From: Roseimaritima multifibrata
GTDB lineage: Bacteria > Planctomycetota > Planctomycetia > Pirellulales > Pirellulaceae
Length of the DNA stretch: 64,000 nt
Direction: 5' to 3'
Assembly: GCF_007741495.1 (NCBI RefSeq)
Contig: NZ_CP036262.1
Coordinates: 372,001 to 436,000 of the forward strand
Below are positions 53,745 through 62,577 of the stretch, piece by piece (positions within the stretch are counted from its first letter, which is position 1; each line of letters opens with the position of its first letter). A program made the translations under genes and the position numbers. Below the pieces are notes generated by a model that had not been told where the DNA came from, did not search any database, and saw nothing but the letters and a program-made list of their open reading frames with translations.

Positions 53745-54524
53745 ATGAGTACTGTAAAGCCTGGTGAAAGCAACGAACGTTGGTTGGTTGCCCTGCCCGT
53801 TTATAACGAGGCTGCCTACGTCGACGGGGTTCTGGACGAAGTCCTGGCTTATGCTGGTGATGTGCTGGTGGTCGATGACGGGAGCACGGATGGGACCTCG
53901 GAGATTCTGCAGGCTCGTGAGGATGTGCAGGTCATTCGACATCCGAAAAACCGTGGCTACGGTGCAGCGCTGCAGACCGCTTTTCAGTACACAATCGACG
54001 AGGGGTATGATGGGATCGTGACGCTGGACTGCGATGGCCAGCATCAGCCCAAGCGAATTCCTCGCTTTATCGAAGCGGCCAAAACCGTTGATATTGTGTC
54101 GGGCAGTCGATATTTAAAGCAGTACGAAGGCGATAGTCAGCCCCCTCAGCAGCGGTTGGTCATCAATCGTCAAATCACCAAACAGATCAATGAGCAGTTG
54201 GGGATCGATTTGACCGACGCTTTTTGCGGTTTTAAGGCGTATCGGACGGAGGGGCTGAAAAAATTGCGGATTACCGACGACGGTTACGCGATGCCCCTGC
54301 AATTGTGGGTGGAGGCGGCTGCGGCGGGGTTAAGTGTGCGGGAATTACCGGTTCCGTTGATCTATTTAGATCTTGAACGGTCTTTTGGTGGGTCTTTGGA
54401 TCATGCGGAAACTCGTCTGCGTTATTACAATCAGGTGATTGAACAATCGCTGGCTGCGGTTTGTGCCGATGGACGCACAATTCCGGCTGCCCGTTCTTCG
54501 CTTTGCCAGAATTCACTGGGATGA
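53745..54524 (+). CDS. Family 2 glycosyltransferase
   Basis: The 259-residue protein has the GT-A motifs VALPVYNEAAYVDGVLDEVL, VVDDGSTDGT, HPKNRGYGAALQTAFQY, DCDGQHQP and a C-terminal ITDDGYAMPLQLWVEAAAAGLSVRELPVPLIYLD. It resembles dolichol-phosphate mannosyl transferases without the membrane anchor, and probably transfers a sugar to a lipid or protein carrier. It overlaps the next gene by 4 bp (ATGA), implying coupling. Confidence 0.9.
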   Translation: MSTVKPGESNERWLVALPVYNEAAYVDGVLDEVLAYAGDVLVVDDGSTDGTSEILQAREDVQVIRHPKNRGYGAALQTAFQYTIDEGYDGIVTLDCDGQHQPKRIPRFIEAAKTVDIVSGSRYLKQYEGDSQPPQQRLVINRQITKQINEQLGIDLTDAFCGFKAYRTEGLKKLRITDDGYAMPLQLWVEAAAAGLSVRELPVPLIYLDLERSFGGSLDHAETRLRYYNQVIEQSLAAVCADGRTIPAARSSLCQNSLG

Positions 54525-56119
54525 TAACGCTGGAAGTCTCAACACCTTTTCAGGCCTACCAGGTTCCCCGCGCTGATCAGACAGCGTTGGTCTCTCCCCC
54601 TTTGGCTGAAGCTCCCGGCTTGCTGAAAGAGAATCAGCGATTGGCTGCAGGCTGGTCGTTCGAATTCGCGGGGATTCCGATCGCTCAGCTGCGGCAGCAG
54701 GCTCGGGTCGATCTGCTGGCGGCGGCCAACCAATACACGTCGGCTTACCGAGACTACTCGGGGCCTCAGGACCCCACATCGATTCTCCTGGCGGGGCATC
54801 AGCCTCAGCTGTTTCATCCGGGGGTTTGGTTTAAGAACTTTGCACTCTCCAAACTCGGGCATTCGCTTTCGGCGACTCCGATCAATTTGGTTGTCGATAA
54901 CGACCTGCGAGGCAGCGGGTCGGTTCGCGTGCCTGCGGAGGGCCCGGATGGTCGCATTCAGGCGGCTTCGATTGCATACGATGATCCGGGAGCGAGCGTT
55001 CCATTTGAGCAGCACCGGATTGCGAATCGCCAGCTGTTCAACTCCTTCGACGAACGGCTGGCCGCTGCGGTCGCTCCGTGGGTCGATTCTCCCTGCGTTT
55101 TCGAGATGTGGAAGCACGCTCGCAAGGCCGCTGAGCGATGCGAAAATACGGGCTGTGCACTGGCAAGTGCTCGGCATGCTGTCGAAGGCGAATTGGGGCT
55201 GCAGACGTTGGAGTTGCCCTTGAGCGTCGCTTGTCGCAGTCGGTCGTTTGCGGCATTTTTGATCGGATTGGTCGGTGATTTGCCTCGCCTGCATGCGTGC
55301 TACAACGATTCGGTTTTAGAGTACCGCGCGGCTCATGGGATCCGCAGTCAAGCTCACCCCGTTCCCCTGTTGGGTGAGAGCGACGGCTGGCTGGAGGCTC
55401 CACTTTGGTTGTATGGCGACGATGCTCCGGAACGGCGGCAGGTCTGGGTTAAGCAGCAAGGCGATTTGCTTTACCTATCGGACCTGCAGGGAGTAACGGT
55501 TTCGATCGATTACGATCCCGAATCACCCGAGATGGCGGACCAACTGTACCGGTTGCAGTCTGCGAATTTCAAATTGCGGCCGCGGGCTTTGGTGACCACG
55601 ATGTATTCCCGCTTGATCTTGGGGGACTTGTTCCTGCACGGAATCGGCGGAGGAAAATACGATCAGTTGGGGGACCGGATTATGGGGCGCTTCTTCGAGA
55701 TCACGCCGCCTAGTTTTATGGTGATGTCGGCGACCGTATGGTTGCCTCGGATCGGTGAAGCGGCGGATTCGGAGAGTGTGACAAGGTTGCAGCGAATGAT
55801 CCGCGACACCCGTTTTAACCCTCAGCGATTTTTCCCGGGAGCGGACCGTCCAGAAGAGTTGTTGGCCGAGCATCGTGCCTTGTTGGCAAACGTTCCGACG
55901 GGAGCGGAGAAGTCGGAATGGCATCGGCGATTGATGGACGTCAACACAAAGTTGTCGGCAATGCTAGATTCTGTCCGAAGTCGGTTGGCCGCACAGCAGC
56001 GTGAGGCTCAAGAGCATTCGCGTCAGTGGAATGTACTGGCCAGCCGCGAGATCCCATTTTGTGCATATCCACTTGAGATGCTGGACGAGACGTTCACGAA
56101 GTTACTGTCGCAGCACTAA
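54521..56119 (+). CDS. Conserved protein, distantly BshC-like
   Basis: From ATG 54521 (overlapping the glycosyltransferase stop) the protein has 532 residues. Segments AGHQPQLFHPGVWFKNFALSKLG, PVPLLGESDGWLEAPLWLYGDD and LRPRALVTTMYSRLILGDLFLHGIGGGKYDQLGDRIMGRFF correspond to the nucleotide-fold and C-terminal coiled coil of BshC-type proteins, the last enzyme of bacillithiol synthesis. Whether it adds cysteine to a glucosaminyl acceptor here is uncertain. The coupling to a glycosyltransferase suggests related substrates. Confidence 0.6.
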   Translation: MITLEVSTPFQAYQVPRADQTALVSPPLAEAPGLLKENQRLAAGWSFEFAGIPIAQLRQQARVDLLAAANQYTSAYRDYSGPQDPTSILLAGHQPQLFHPGVWFKNFALSKLGHSLSATPINLVVDNDLRGSGSVRVPAEGPDGRIQAASIAYDDPGASVPFEQHRIANRQLFNSFDERLAAAVAPWVDSPCVFEMWKHARKAAERCENTGCALASARHAVEGELGLQTLELPLSVACRSRSFAAFLIGLVGDLPRLHACYNDSVLEYRAAHGIRSQAHPVPLLGESDGWLEAPLWLYGDDAPERRQVWVKQQGDLLYLSDLQGVTVSIDYDPESPEMADQLYRLQSANFKLRPRALVTTMYSRLILGDLFLHGIGGGKYDQLGDRIMGRFFEITPPSFMVMSATVWLPRIGEAADSESVTRLQRMIRDTRFNPQRFFPGADRPEELLAEHRALLANVPTGAEKSEWHRRLMDVNTKLSAMLDSVRSRLAAQQREAQEHSRQWNVLASREIPFCAYPLEMLDETFTKLLSQH

Positions 56120-56252
56120 GTAGCCGCGGGCGAAAGGACGCCGTGCCTGCCGTAGCCACCGTCGCCAGACGGTGGTTCTTGCTGCATCGATGCAATGCAC
56201 ACCCCCGCGAAAGGCTTCGGTCTTTCTCTGCTTTCGATGCCAGGCTGTCGGT

Positions 56253-57590
56253 TTATTCGTGACGTAGGGCGTCGATGGGGTTCATTCTTGCGGCTCGGAT
56301 TGCGGGGTAGAGTCCGCTTGCTAGGCCTACTGACATGGCGATGATGACGGCCAACGGGATCGTGGCGTAGACGATCTTGGGTTTTGCATCGCGAATGACT
56401 TCGGGGAGGGCAGCGAATTTGTCAGGTGCCCAGTAGGCGACCTGCCCTAGGAAACCGTTGTACATCGGCGGGCCTAAGAATCCCAAGGCGATGCCTAGCA
56501 TGGCGCCTGCGAAACTGAGGGCGACGGTTTCGACAAGGAACTGTCTGGTGATGTCCGATCGCTTCGCCCCTAAGGCTCGGCGAACACCGATTTCGCGGGT
56601 TCGTTCGGTAACGCTTGCCAACATGATGTTCATGATCCCGATCCCGCCGACGATCAGCGAGATGCAGGCGATCATGACCCCGATCCCGAGAAACATCAGG
56701 CGAAGGTTGCGGGCTTGTTCCAGCAATTCCAGGGGGACGACGACGGCGGCGTCGCTGAGGTTTTCGTGCCTCGGTTTGATCATGGATTCAAGCATCTTGG
56801 CGGTGCTCCGCACGTACTCTTCGCCTCCGTTTACTCGCAGCGTGATCTGGTTCAATTCCATTTCTTCGACTTGGAATTGGCCGCTGCGGCGAGTCACGAT
56901 TCGGTCGCCGATCCGGGTGCGAACGGTCTGTAGCGGAACGTAAATGTCGTTCGAGAAATCTTGAGCGTCCAGCGAACCGCCGATTGCAGCGGAGGCGTTG
57001 CGGTGTTTAAGGACTCCGACCACTTGGTAGTAATCGGTGCTTTCAGGGACGTAGACGCGTTTGCCCAGCGGGTCTTCGTAAGGGAACAGGCGGTCAGCGA
57101 CTCCAGAGGACAGGACGCAAACGGTCGCCGACGAACTGTTGTCGGCATCGGTTAAGAAGCGTCCGCCTCGATCGCGTAGTTCTAGGCGGTTGACCTGGGC
57201 ATAGCCGGGAGTGCAACCGACCAGGCGACCGTCGACGGTGTTGTCGCCTCGGGTGAACTGGCGGCGGATTTCTCGGATCGGCACGACGCTGCGGAGGGTG
57301 GGGACGTTGGCCTTGATCATTTCCAGTTCGTCGCGCGTCAGGCCGTATTTGAGCGCAGAGGTGCTGGTCAGTTTTTCGGGCGGTGGTTTTAGGCTGACCA
57401 AGATGATCGTGTCGGCCCCAAGGGATTCCAGTTGTTGTTGGACTTGATCGCTGGCTCCTTGGCTGATGGCGGTCAGCACGATGACCGCCCAGACTCCGAT
57501 GAGGATTCCCAGCATCGTCAGTCCGCTGCGGAGCGGGTGAAGGAGAAGACTTTTGACGCCCAATTGCAGCGTCCGAATCCACATCATCAT
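56253..57590 (-). CDS. MacB-type ABC transporter permease
   Basis: The 445-residue protein has an N-terminal transmembrane helix (LTMLGILIGVWAVIVLTAIS), a large periplasmic MacB_PCD domain (about 50-300) and three C-terminal FtsX helices (IGVMIACISLIVGGIGIMNIMLASVTERTREIGVRRALGAKRSD). This is the ATPase-less half of a MacAB-like exporter. The gene follows the ATPase gene by 1 nt and belongs to the three-gene operon 60284 to 56253. Confidence 0.93.
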   Translation of the reverse strand: MMMWIRTLQLGVKSLLLHPLRSGLTMLGILIGVWAVIVLTAISQGASDQVQQQLESLGADTIILVSLKPPPEKLTSTSALKYGLTRDELEMIKANVPTLRSVVPIREIRRQFTRGDNTVDGRLVGCTPGYAQVNRLELRDRGGRFLTDADNSSSATVCVLSSGVADRLFPYEDPLGKRVYVPESTDYYQVVGVLKHRNASAAIGGSLDAQDFSNDIYVPLQTVRTRIGDRIVTRRSGQFQVEEMELNQITLRVNGGEEYVRSTAKMLESMIKPRHENLSDAAVVVPLELLEQARNLRLMFLGIGVMIACISLIVGGIGIMNIMLASVTERTREIGVRRALGAKRSDITRQFLVETVALSFAGAMLGIALGFLGPPMYNGFLGQVAYWAPDKFAALPEVIRDAKPKIVYATIPLAVIIAMSVGLASGLYPAIRAARMNPIDALRHE

Positions 57591-57591
57591 G

Positions 57592-58398
57592 TTAGTCTTC
57601 CTCTCGAGCGGCCAAGGCGATTACGGCAGCCTTCTGTTCTTCGCGGGCCAGTTGTCTGTCGGCTTCGTCGTTGGTGGTATCGCTTCGCAGCAGGCCGTCT
57701 TTCAGGCGGACGACGCGTTTGGCACGGCGGGCGACTTCGTCTTCGTGGGTGACCATGATGATGGTTCGCCCTTCCCCGTTCAGGCGGTCGAACAAGGTTA
57801 GGATCTCTTCGGTCGTTTTGGAGTCCAGGTTACCTGTCGGTTCGTCGGCCAGGATAAAGTAGGGATCGTTGACCAGTGATCGTGCGATCGCGACACGTTG
57901 CTGTTGACCACCGGAGAGTTGGTTGGGGCGGTGGTCCAAGCGGTCGCCCAGGCCGACCGTGGAGGCCAGGTCGGTGGCGCGTCGGCGTTCTTCCGAGCCG
58001 AGTCGGCCCTGGTAGTAGAGCGGGACCTGGATGTTTTCGACGACGGTTAATTGCTGAATCAGGTTGTAGGATTGGAAAACGAAACCGATGCGGCGGCTGC
58101 GAATTTCAGCCAATTCGTCATCGCTCATCGACGAGATGTCGTCTTCGCCAAGCAGCAGGTGGCCAGCGGTCGGTTTGTCCAGGCAGCCGAGCAGGTTCAG
58201 CAGCGTACTTTTGCCGCTACCCGACGGACCCATGATCGCGACGAAGTCCCCTTCGGGAACGTCGAACGAGACCCCGCGGAGGGCTCGAACGGTCTCGCTT
58301 TTAAGGACATACTCCTTGCGGACATCGCAAATGGAGGTGGCCAGGCGATTCGATTTTGCGGCGGATGCTGCAGCCGGTTGTGGGATCGCGTTAGGCAT
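57592..58398 (-). CDS. MacB-type ABC transporter ATPase
   Basis: The 268-residue protein has Walker A GPSGSGKST, Q-loop FQSYNL, signature LSGGQQQRVAIAR, Walker B FILADEPTG and H-loop MVTHE. It is of the LolD/MacB class that drives export of lipoproteins, toxins or drugs together with the neighbouring permease. Its start overlaps the adaptor gene stop by one base, so translation is coupled. Confidence 0.95.
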   Translation of the reverse strand: MPNAIPQPAAASAAKSNRLATSICDVRKEYVLKSETVRALRGVSFDVPEGDFVAIMGPSGSGKSTLLNLLGCLDKPTAGHLLLGEDDISSMSDDELAEIRSRRIGFVFQSYNLIQQLTVVENIQVPLYYQGRLGSEERRRATDLASTVGLGDRLDHRPNQLSGGQQQRVAIARSLVNDPYFILADEPTGNLDSKTTEEILTLFDRLNGEGRTIIMVTHEDEVARRAKRVVRLKDGLLRSDTTNDEADRQLAREEQKAAVIALAAREED

Positions 58399-60284
58399 TA
58401 GGATCCTCCTCGCCCGCGACCGCCACCTGGAGGTCCACCGCCAGGGCCGCCACCGCCCGATTGGCGGGCCCGCATCGCGGCCATCATTTTGCCAGCGGCA
58501 ACTGTCATTTCGGCTCGCGTAATCGCTCCGTCGCCATCGGTGTCGGCTTCGGCGATTCGATCGCGACGGTTGCCGTCCATTGCAGCGATTTCTTCTTTGG
58601 AAAGAATCCCATCGCCGTCTGTGTCGTTCGATTCAAAGGTTCGATTGACGATGTCGGCGGCGGAGCTTGGGGGGCCACCTGAAGGCGGTCCTGCATTGCT
58701 AGGGCCGTCGGCGTCGGCTGTTTTAGCTCCCGGAGCCTGGCGGAGGGCGGCCATATCGGAATTGTCGATCGCGGCAACTTCGGGCAGATTGACTAGGTCC
58801 AGATGGTCGCGAAGGTTCAGGACGACATCTTCGCCTTCGGTGATCCCGTCAGAGATCGTCGCCATTTTGTCGTTCGTGGCGACGACGGTTACATTTCGGG
58901 TTTCGAGTTCTCCGTTGGAGCCTCGCATCAGGGCCAGCGTGTTGCCGCGGTATTCGTAAACCCCTTGGATCGGGATTTGGAGAGCGTCGTCCAGTTGTTG
59001 GACGAAGATTTGAACTTCGGCCGTCATTCCGGTCCGGATGGATGGTGGAGGGTCGATGATCTTGATCGTGGTGCCATATTCTTTGATCGACGAGCTCATC
59101 CAGCTGCCCGGTTCGGCATAGCGATTGACCTTGGTGACTCGGCCCTGCAGTTGCAGTCCGGGGATCGCGTCGACGCGGATTCGAGCGGGCATGCCCTCTT
59201 CCAGCAGGGTGACGCGTGATTCGTTGATCTTGGCACTGACCTGCATTTCGCTTGGGTCGGGCAGGCGGATGATCGCTTGGCGTTCGCGGATGATGGCTCC
59301 CGGTTCGATCACGACTTCGGCGTTGCCGCCGCGGCTGCTGTATTTGTTCGCATGGACTACCACTCCGTCGGTTGGAGCGTACATCACGCAGGCCGTGATT
59401 TGCTCGCGGATCTCTTCAAGCTTTTCCGTTTCTTCTTCCTGGGTCCCGCGGTAGGCTTCCAGGCCGGCTCGAGCGGCCGCGATATCGCTGTCAAACTGCA
59501 CCAGCATTTTCTGACGCGTCAGGTTTTGCAGGACCTTTAGGCGACCTTGGTTTGCTTCCAGTTGGTTGCGAGCGTTGGCGACGGCATACTGGTCGGCTTC
59601 CAGTTGCAGGGATTTGACCAGGCCTTTGGCGACCAGGCGTTCGGAGCTATCGAGTGCGAGTTGTGCTTTGCGAAGTTCTTGCTGAGCGATGGCGATTTCG
59701 CTTTCGATCGCTTTTTCGTCCGTCATGAAAACCCCTTCGAGGTACTCCTGGCGAGCGATCATGGCTTGCTTGACGGCCGCTTCGCCGGTGGCAACGTTGG
59801 CATCCGCATTGCCGACGACGATACGTTGCTGCTTCAGTTCCTGTTCAAGCTGCGAGGAATCGAGTTCAACCAGTTTGTCCCCTTTTTTGACAGGGGTTCC
59901 CTCGTCGGCGACCCACAGGATGGCGATCCCGCTGCCTCCGGTTCGCGATTTGACGTTACAGATCAGTTCCGTATTGCGGCTACTTTCGATTTCGCCTTGT
60001 TCAAGCACGATATGGTCGAAAGATCCACGGAAAGCGGTATGGGTGATCAGGTTGCGGTTTTGGTCTTCGCTATTGCCGTTTTGGTAGTAGTAATAGACTC
60101 CGCCACCGACAGCGGCGATCACGACAAGGAGGATGATGACGCCACCCAGGATGCCACCGGTCCGCTGTAGAGACGGATTCCGCTGGATGCTTCGAGCGCG
60201 TGGAACATGGGGTTTCGCAGCCACAAGAAGAAACCTTGGTAGGGGGAGGAGGAGGGAGGCGAAAAATACGGAACTCGCCTTCAA
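58398..60284 (-). CDS. Periplasmic adaptor (MacA/HlyD type) with EF-hands
   Basis: The 628-residue adaptor has a transmembrane anchor (GGILGGVIILLVVIAAVGGGVYYY). A lipoyl half (SGIAILWVADEGTPVKKGDKLVELD), a coiled coil (about 170-300), the second half (CVMYAPTDGVVVHANK) and a beta-barrel with MTAEVQIFVQQLDDALQIPIQGV follow. Unusually it adds two EF-hand loops near the C-terminus (DTDGDGILSKEE and DTDGDGAITRAE) and a Gly-rich tail. Calcium may tune assembly. It is the first gene of the efflux operon. Confidence 0.9.
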   Translation of the reverse strand: MKASSVFFASLLLPLPRFLLVAAKPHVPRARSIQRNPSLQRTGGILGGVIILLVVIAAVGGGVYYYYQNGNSEDQNRNLITHTAFRGSFDHIVLEQGEIESSRNTELICNVKSRTGGSGIAILWVADEGTPVKKGDKLVELDSSQLEQELKQQRIVVGNADANVATGEAAVKQAMIARQEYLEGVFMTDEKAIESEIAIAQQELRKAQLALDSSERLVAKGLVKSLQLEADQYAVANARNQLEANQGRLKVLQNLTRQKMLVQFDSDIAAARAGLEAYRGTQEEETEKLEEIREQITACVMYAPTDGVVVHANKYSSRGGNAEVVIEPGAIIRERQAIIRLPDPSEMQVSAKINESRVTLLEEGMPARIRVDAIPGLQLQGRVTKVNRYAEPGSWMSSSIKEYGTTIKIIDPPPSIRTGMTAEVQIFVQQLDDALQIPIQGVYEYRGNTLALMRGSNGELETRNVTVVATNDKMATISDGITEGEDVVLNLRDHLDLVNLPEVAAIDNSDMAALRQAPGAKTADADGPSNAGPPSGGPPSSAADIVNRTFESNDTDGDGILSKEEIAAMDGNRRDRIAEADTDGDGAITRAEMTVAAGKMMAAMRARQSGGGGPGGGPPGGGRGRGGS

Positions 60285-60432
60285 CCTATTCTAACCCCGC
60301 AGAACGGAATAGGTTTTGCTGTAATAAAAAAGTTTTGCCGGTGCTAGCAGGCGATGGCGATGCCCTTTGCTAGTGCTGGATTTCGAGGCGGTTTCGTTGT
60401 GGGGGAGCGGTTTGCGCCCAGTGCCGTCTACT

Positions 60433-60620
60433 TTCTTAGCGGAACGGCGCGAGCCGTCCGGCATTGGTGGTGAGAACCCGATGGATTTGTGGGCGGCTTG
60501 TGCCGCTCCGCTAGGAATTTGGGGCCTGGCGTTACGTTCGGGTGATTTGGCGTGGTGGACGTTTCGCTTGCGGCTGGGCCAAGTGCGGGGGCCGGACGGC
60601 TTGCGCCGTTCCGCTAAGAA
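60433..60620. mobile_element. MITE-like element with 30-bp inverted ends
   Basis: Left end 60433-60462 and right end 60591-60620 are inverted repeats with one mismatch (ttcttagcggaacggcgc and complement). A degenerate internal copy lies near 60492-60518. No coding content; it resembles a dispersed planctomycete intergenic repeat. Confidence 0.7.
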
Positions 60621-60668
60621 TGGGGGCCGGACGGCTCCGTGGGGCGGACTGGGGCAGTGGACCAGCTG

Positions 60669-60699
60669 GCTGCATGACCTTTTGAGAAGGTCATGCAGC
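60669..60699 (-). terminator. Possible terminator hairpin
   Basis: The 13-bp perfect stem gctgcatgacctt with loop ttgag lies 20 bp past the stop of the gene at 60719. It lacks a clear U-tract, so its function is uncertain. Confidence 0.4.
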
Positions 60700-60718
60700 G
60701 CGTCGATGGTCTACAGTC

Positions 60719-61687
60719 CTAGGCGGCTCGCCGGAGCGGGGCGCTGGAGGCTGGAGCCGTTGGTTGGGCTCGATTTAGCGGAAGCGTTGCTGGACGATTT
60801 CCGTCGGCGACCGCGGATCGTACGGCTGTAAAGGCTTCGGGCAGTTCGGCACGTAATCGCTGCTGGAATGAACCATCCGACCATGCGGCGGAAGTGCGTC
60901 CCCAAGCGGTTCCCCAGTTGCCGACGCGGTGAATGTTCGCCAACCAGCTGAACATTCCGCTTCGGAGGGCCGATTTTCCTTCGATGACGGCTGCGACCGA
61001 CTGTAGGTGCCGGGCGGTCGTGGACGAAACCGTGACCAAACGCGATGCGGCTGAGCGATCGGCGAGGACGACCGAAGTCGCTTCGCTGTGGCATCGCAGG
61101 CCGACGGCTTGGGCGGCCGAAGTCCAAACGGCTGCGGCGATTTTCGTTTGTCGCAGCGTCGGTAGTCGCTCAAGCGACTGAAGGACATCGGTACGCCAAA
61201 AGGAAGCGTTTAGGTAAGCTCCATCGACGCTGGCTCGATCGTGCCGAGTGGCACTTTTCTTGCCAGAGGCGACCGGGCTGCAGATCGAACTGCTTCCCTG
61301 TTTCCAGCCGAGTGCGACCAGTGCTTTTTGATCGGCATGCTGGATCGCAGGCGATACCGACGCGACTGTCTCATCAGAGAAACAATCGACGGGGCCTTCC
61401 GTCCAGCCTTCCGTTGCCTGCAAGCCATTGGCTAGCACGTGCATGATCCGACCTTTCGCCTGATGGGCGGCGGTCAGGACTTGCGTCGGCAAATCTTTTT
61501 GTGGGCAAACCACGAACTGAACTTCATCGCCCAGTTCAAATGGATCGGTATAGCTCCCGTCGTGGCAAACGATGACCTCGCAGCGGCGAGGTCTGTTTTC
61601 CAAAACGGAAACCAAACTTGTTTCAAACGAGGCGTCATCCCCTAAATGCGGGACGACGACTGACAACACGGGCGTCGGCGAGAACAT
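60719..61687 (-). CDS. Glycosyltransferase-like protein
   Basis: The 322-residue protein (Met 61687; GTG and TTG just upstream are alternatives) has the start of a family-2 glycosyltransferase fold: PVLSVVVPHLGDDASFETSLVSVLENRPRRCEVIVCHDGSYTDPFEL, then HQAKGRIMHVLANGLQATEGWTEG. The second half is divergent and no DxD is obvious, so it may be inactive or a new branch. There are no close operon partners. Confidence 0.6.
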   Translation of the reverse strand: MFSPTPVLSVVVPHLGDDASFETSLVSVLENRPRRCEVIVCHDGSYTDPFELGDEVQFVVCPQKDLPTQVLTAAHQAKGRIMHVLANGLQATEGWTEGPVDCFSDETVASVSPAIQHADQKALVALGWKQGSSSICSPVASGKKSATRHDRASVDGAYLNASFWRTDVLQSLERLPTLRQTKIAAAVWTSAAQAVGLRCHSEATSVVLADRSAASRLVTVSSTTARHLQSVAAVIEGKSALRSGMFSWLANIHRVGNWGTAWGRTSAAWSDGSFQQRLRAELPEAFTAVRSAVADGNRPATLPLNRAQPTAPASSAPLRRAA

Positions 61688-61876
61688 AGACACCTGCAAG
61701 ACCCTCCTTGAAGTCTAACCTCCCGTAAGTCGGGAGGCCGATGATAGCAGCGTTGCTTGAGAGAGATCGGTAAGCGGCGGCAGGAGATTGAGACCAACAC
61801 CCTCGCGAGTCAGGAAAGGGATGAAATTGTGCAAGCAAGCCGCGCGGTGTCGGTGCAACCGGCAAATTTTGCCACC

Positions 61877-62073
61877 GAGTTGGGAGTTGGGAGTTGGGAG
61901 TTGGGAGTTGGGAGTTGGGAGTTGGGAGTTGGGAGTTGGGAGTTGGGAGTTGGGAGTTGGGAGTTGGGAGTTGGGAGTTGGGAGTTGGGAGTTGGAAGTT
62001 GGGAGTTGGGAGTTGGGAGTTGGGAGTTGGGAGTTGGGAGTTGGAAGTTGGAAGTTGGAAGTTGGAAGTTGGA
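61877..62073. repeat. Heptamer tandem array (GGGAGTT)n
   Basis: About 28 head-to-tail units, mostly gggagtt, with ggaagtt variants at 61995 and in the last units. The unit frame has no stop, giving false long open frames on both strands. Confidence 0.9.
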
Positions 62074-62074
62074 A

Positions 62075-62140
62075 GACACGGAGACACGGAGACACGGAGA
62101 CACGGAGACACGGAGACACGGAGACACGGAGACACGGAGA
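62075..62140. repeat. Octamer tandem array (ACACGGAG)n
   Basis: About eight units directly adjoin the heptamer array. They share the GGAG core. Confidence 0.9.
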
Positions 62141-62240
62141 TTTGCGTTTTACAGTATTGCGGAAACTGATATGTCGATGCCCAGGTCCGAATTCCGTCAT
62201 CCAGCCAGACTAGCACCGCCCGCCCCCCCCCGCCCCGCCC

Positions 62241-62455
62241 CACTCCTCCACTCCTCCACTCCTCCACTCCTCCACTCCTCCACTCCTCCACTCCTCCACT
62301 CCTTCACTCCTTCACTCCTTCACTCCTTCACTCCTTCGCTCCTTCACTCCTTCACTCCTTCACTCCTTCACTCCTTCACTCCTTCACTCCTTGTCTCCTT
62401 GTCTCCTTGTCTCCTTGTCTCCTTGTCTCCTTGTCTCCTTGTCTCCTTGTCTCCC
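62241..62455. repeat. Octamer tandem arrays, opposite purine strand
   Basis: Blocks of cactcctc, cactcctt and ttgtctcc run consecutively (about 27 units). Read on the minus strand they are GGAG-containing, so the purine-rich strand switches between this array and the one at 61877-62140. Confidence 0.9.
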
Positions 62456-62577
62456 CCTCTCCCTCTCCCCTCTCCCCTCCCTCCTCTCCAAAACCGTGGG
62501 GTATGGAATCGGCCTTTGATTCTTCATATTGAAAGGGGTTGGCTTTGAAATTTGGTTTCCTTTTTGAAAAATCTATC

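Larger units (their letters stand above)
60285..60718. other. Intergenic region with inverted-repeat elements
   Basis: It holds the 188-bp inverted-repeat element at 60433-60620 and a 13-bp hairpin at 60669-60699 just beyond the end of the glycosyltransferase-like gene. No gene is seen. Confidence 0.5.
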
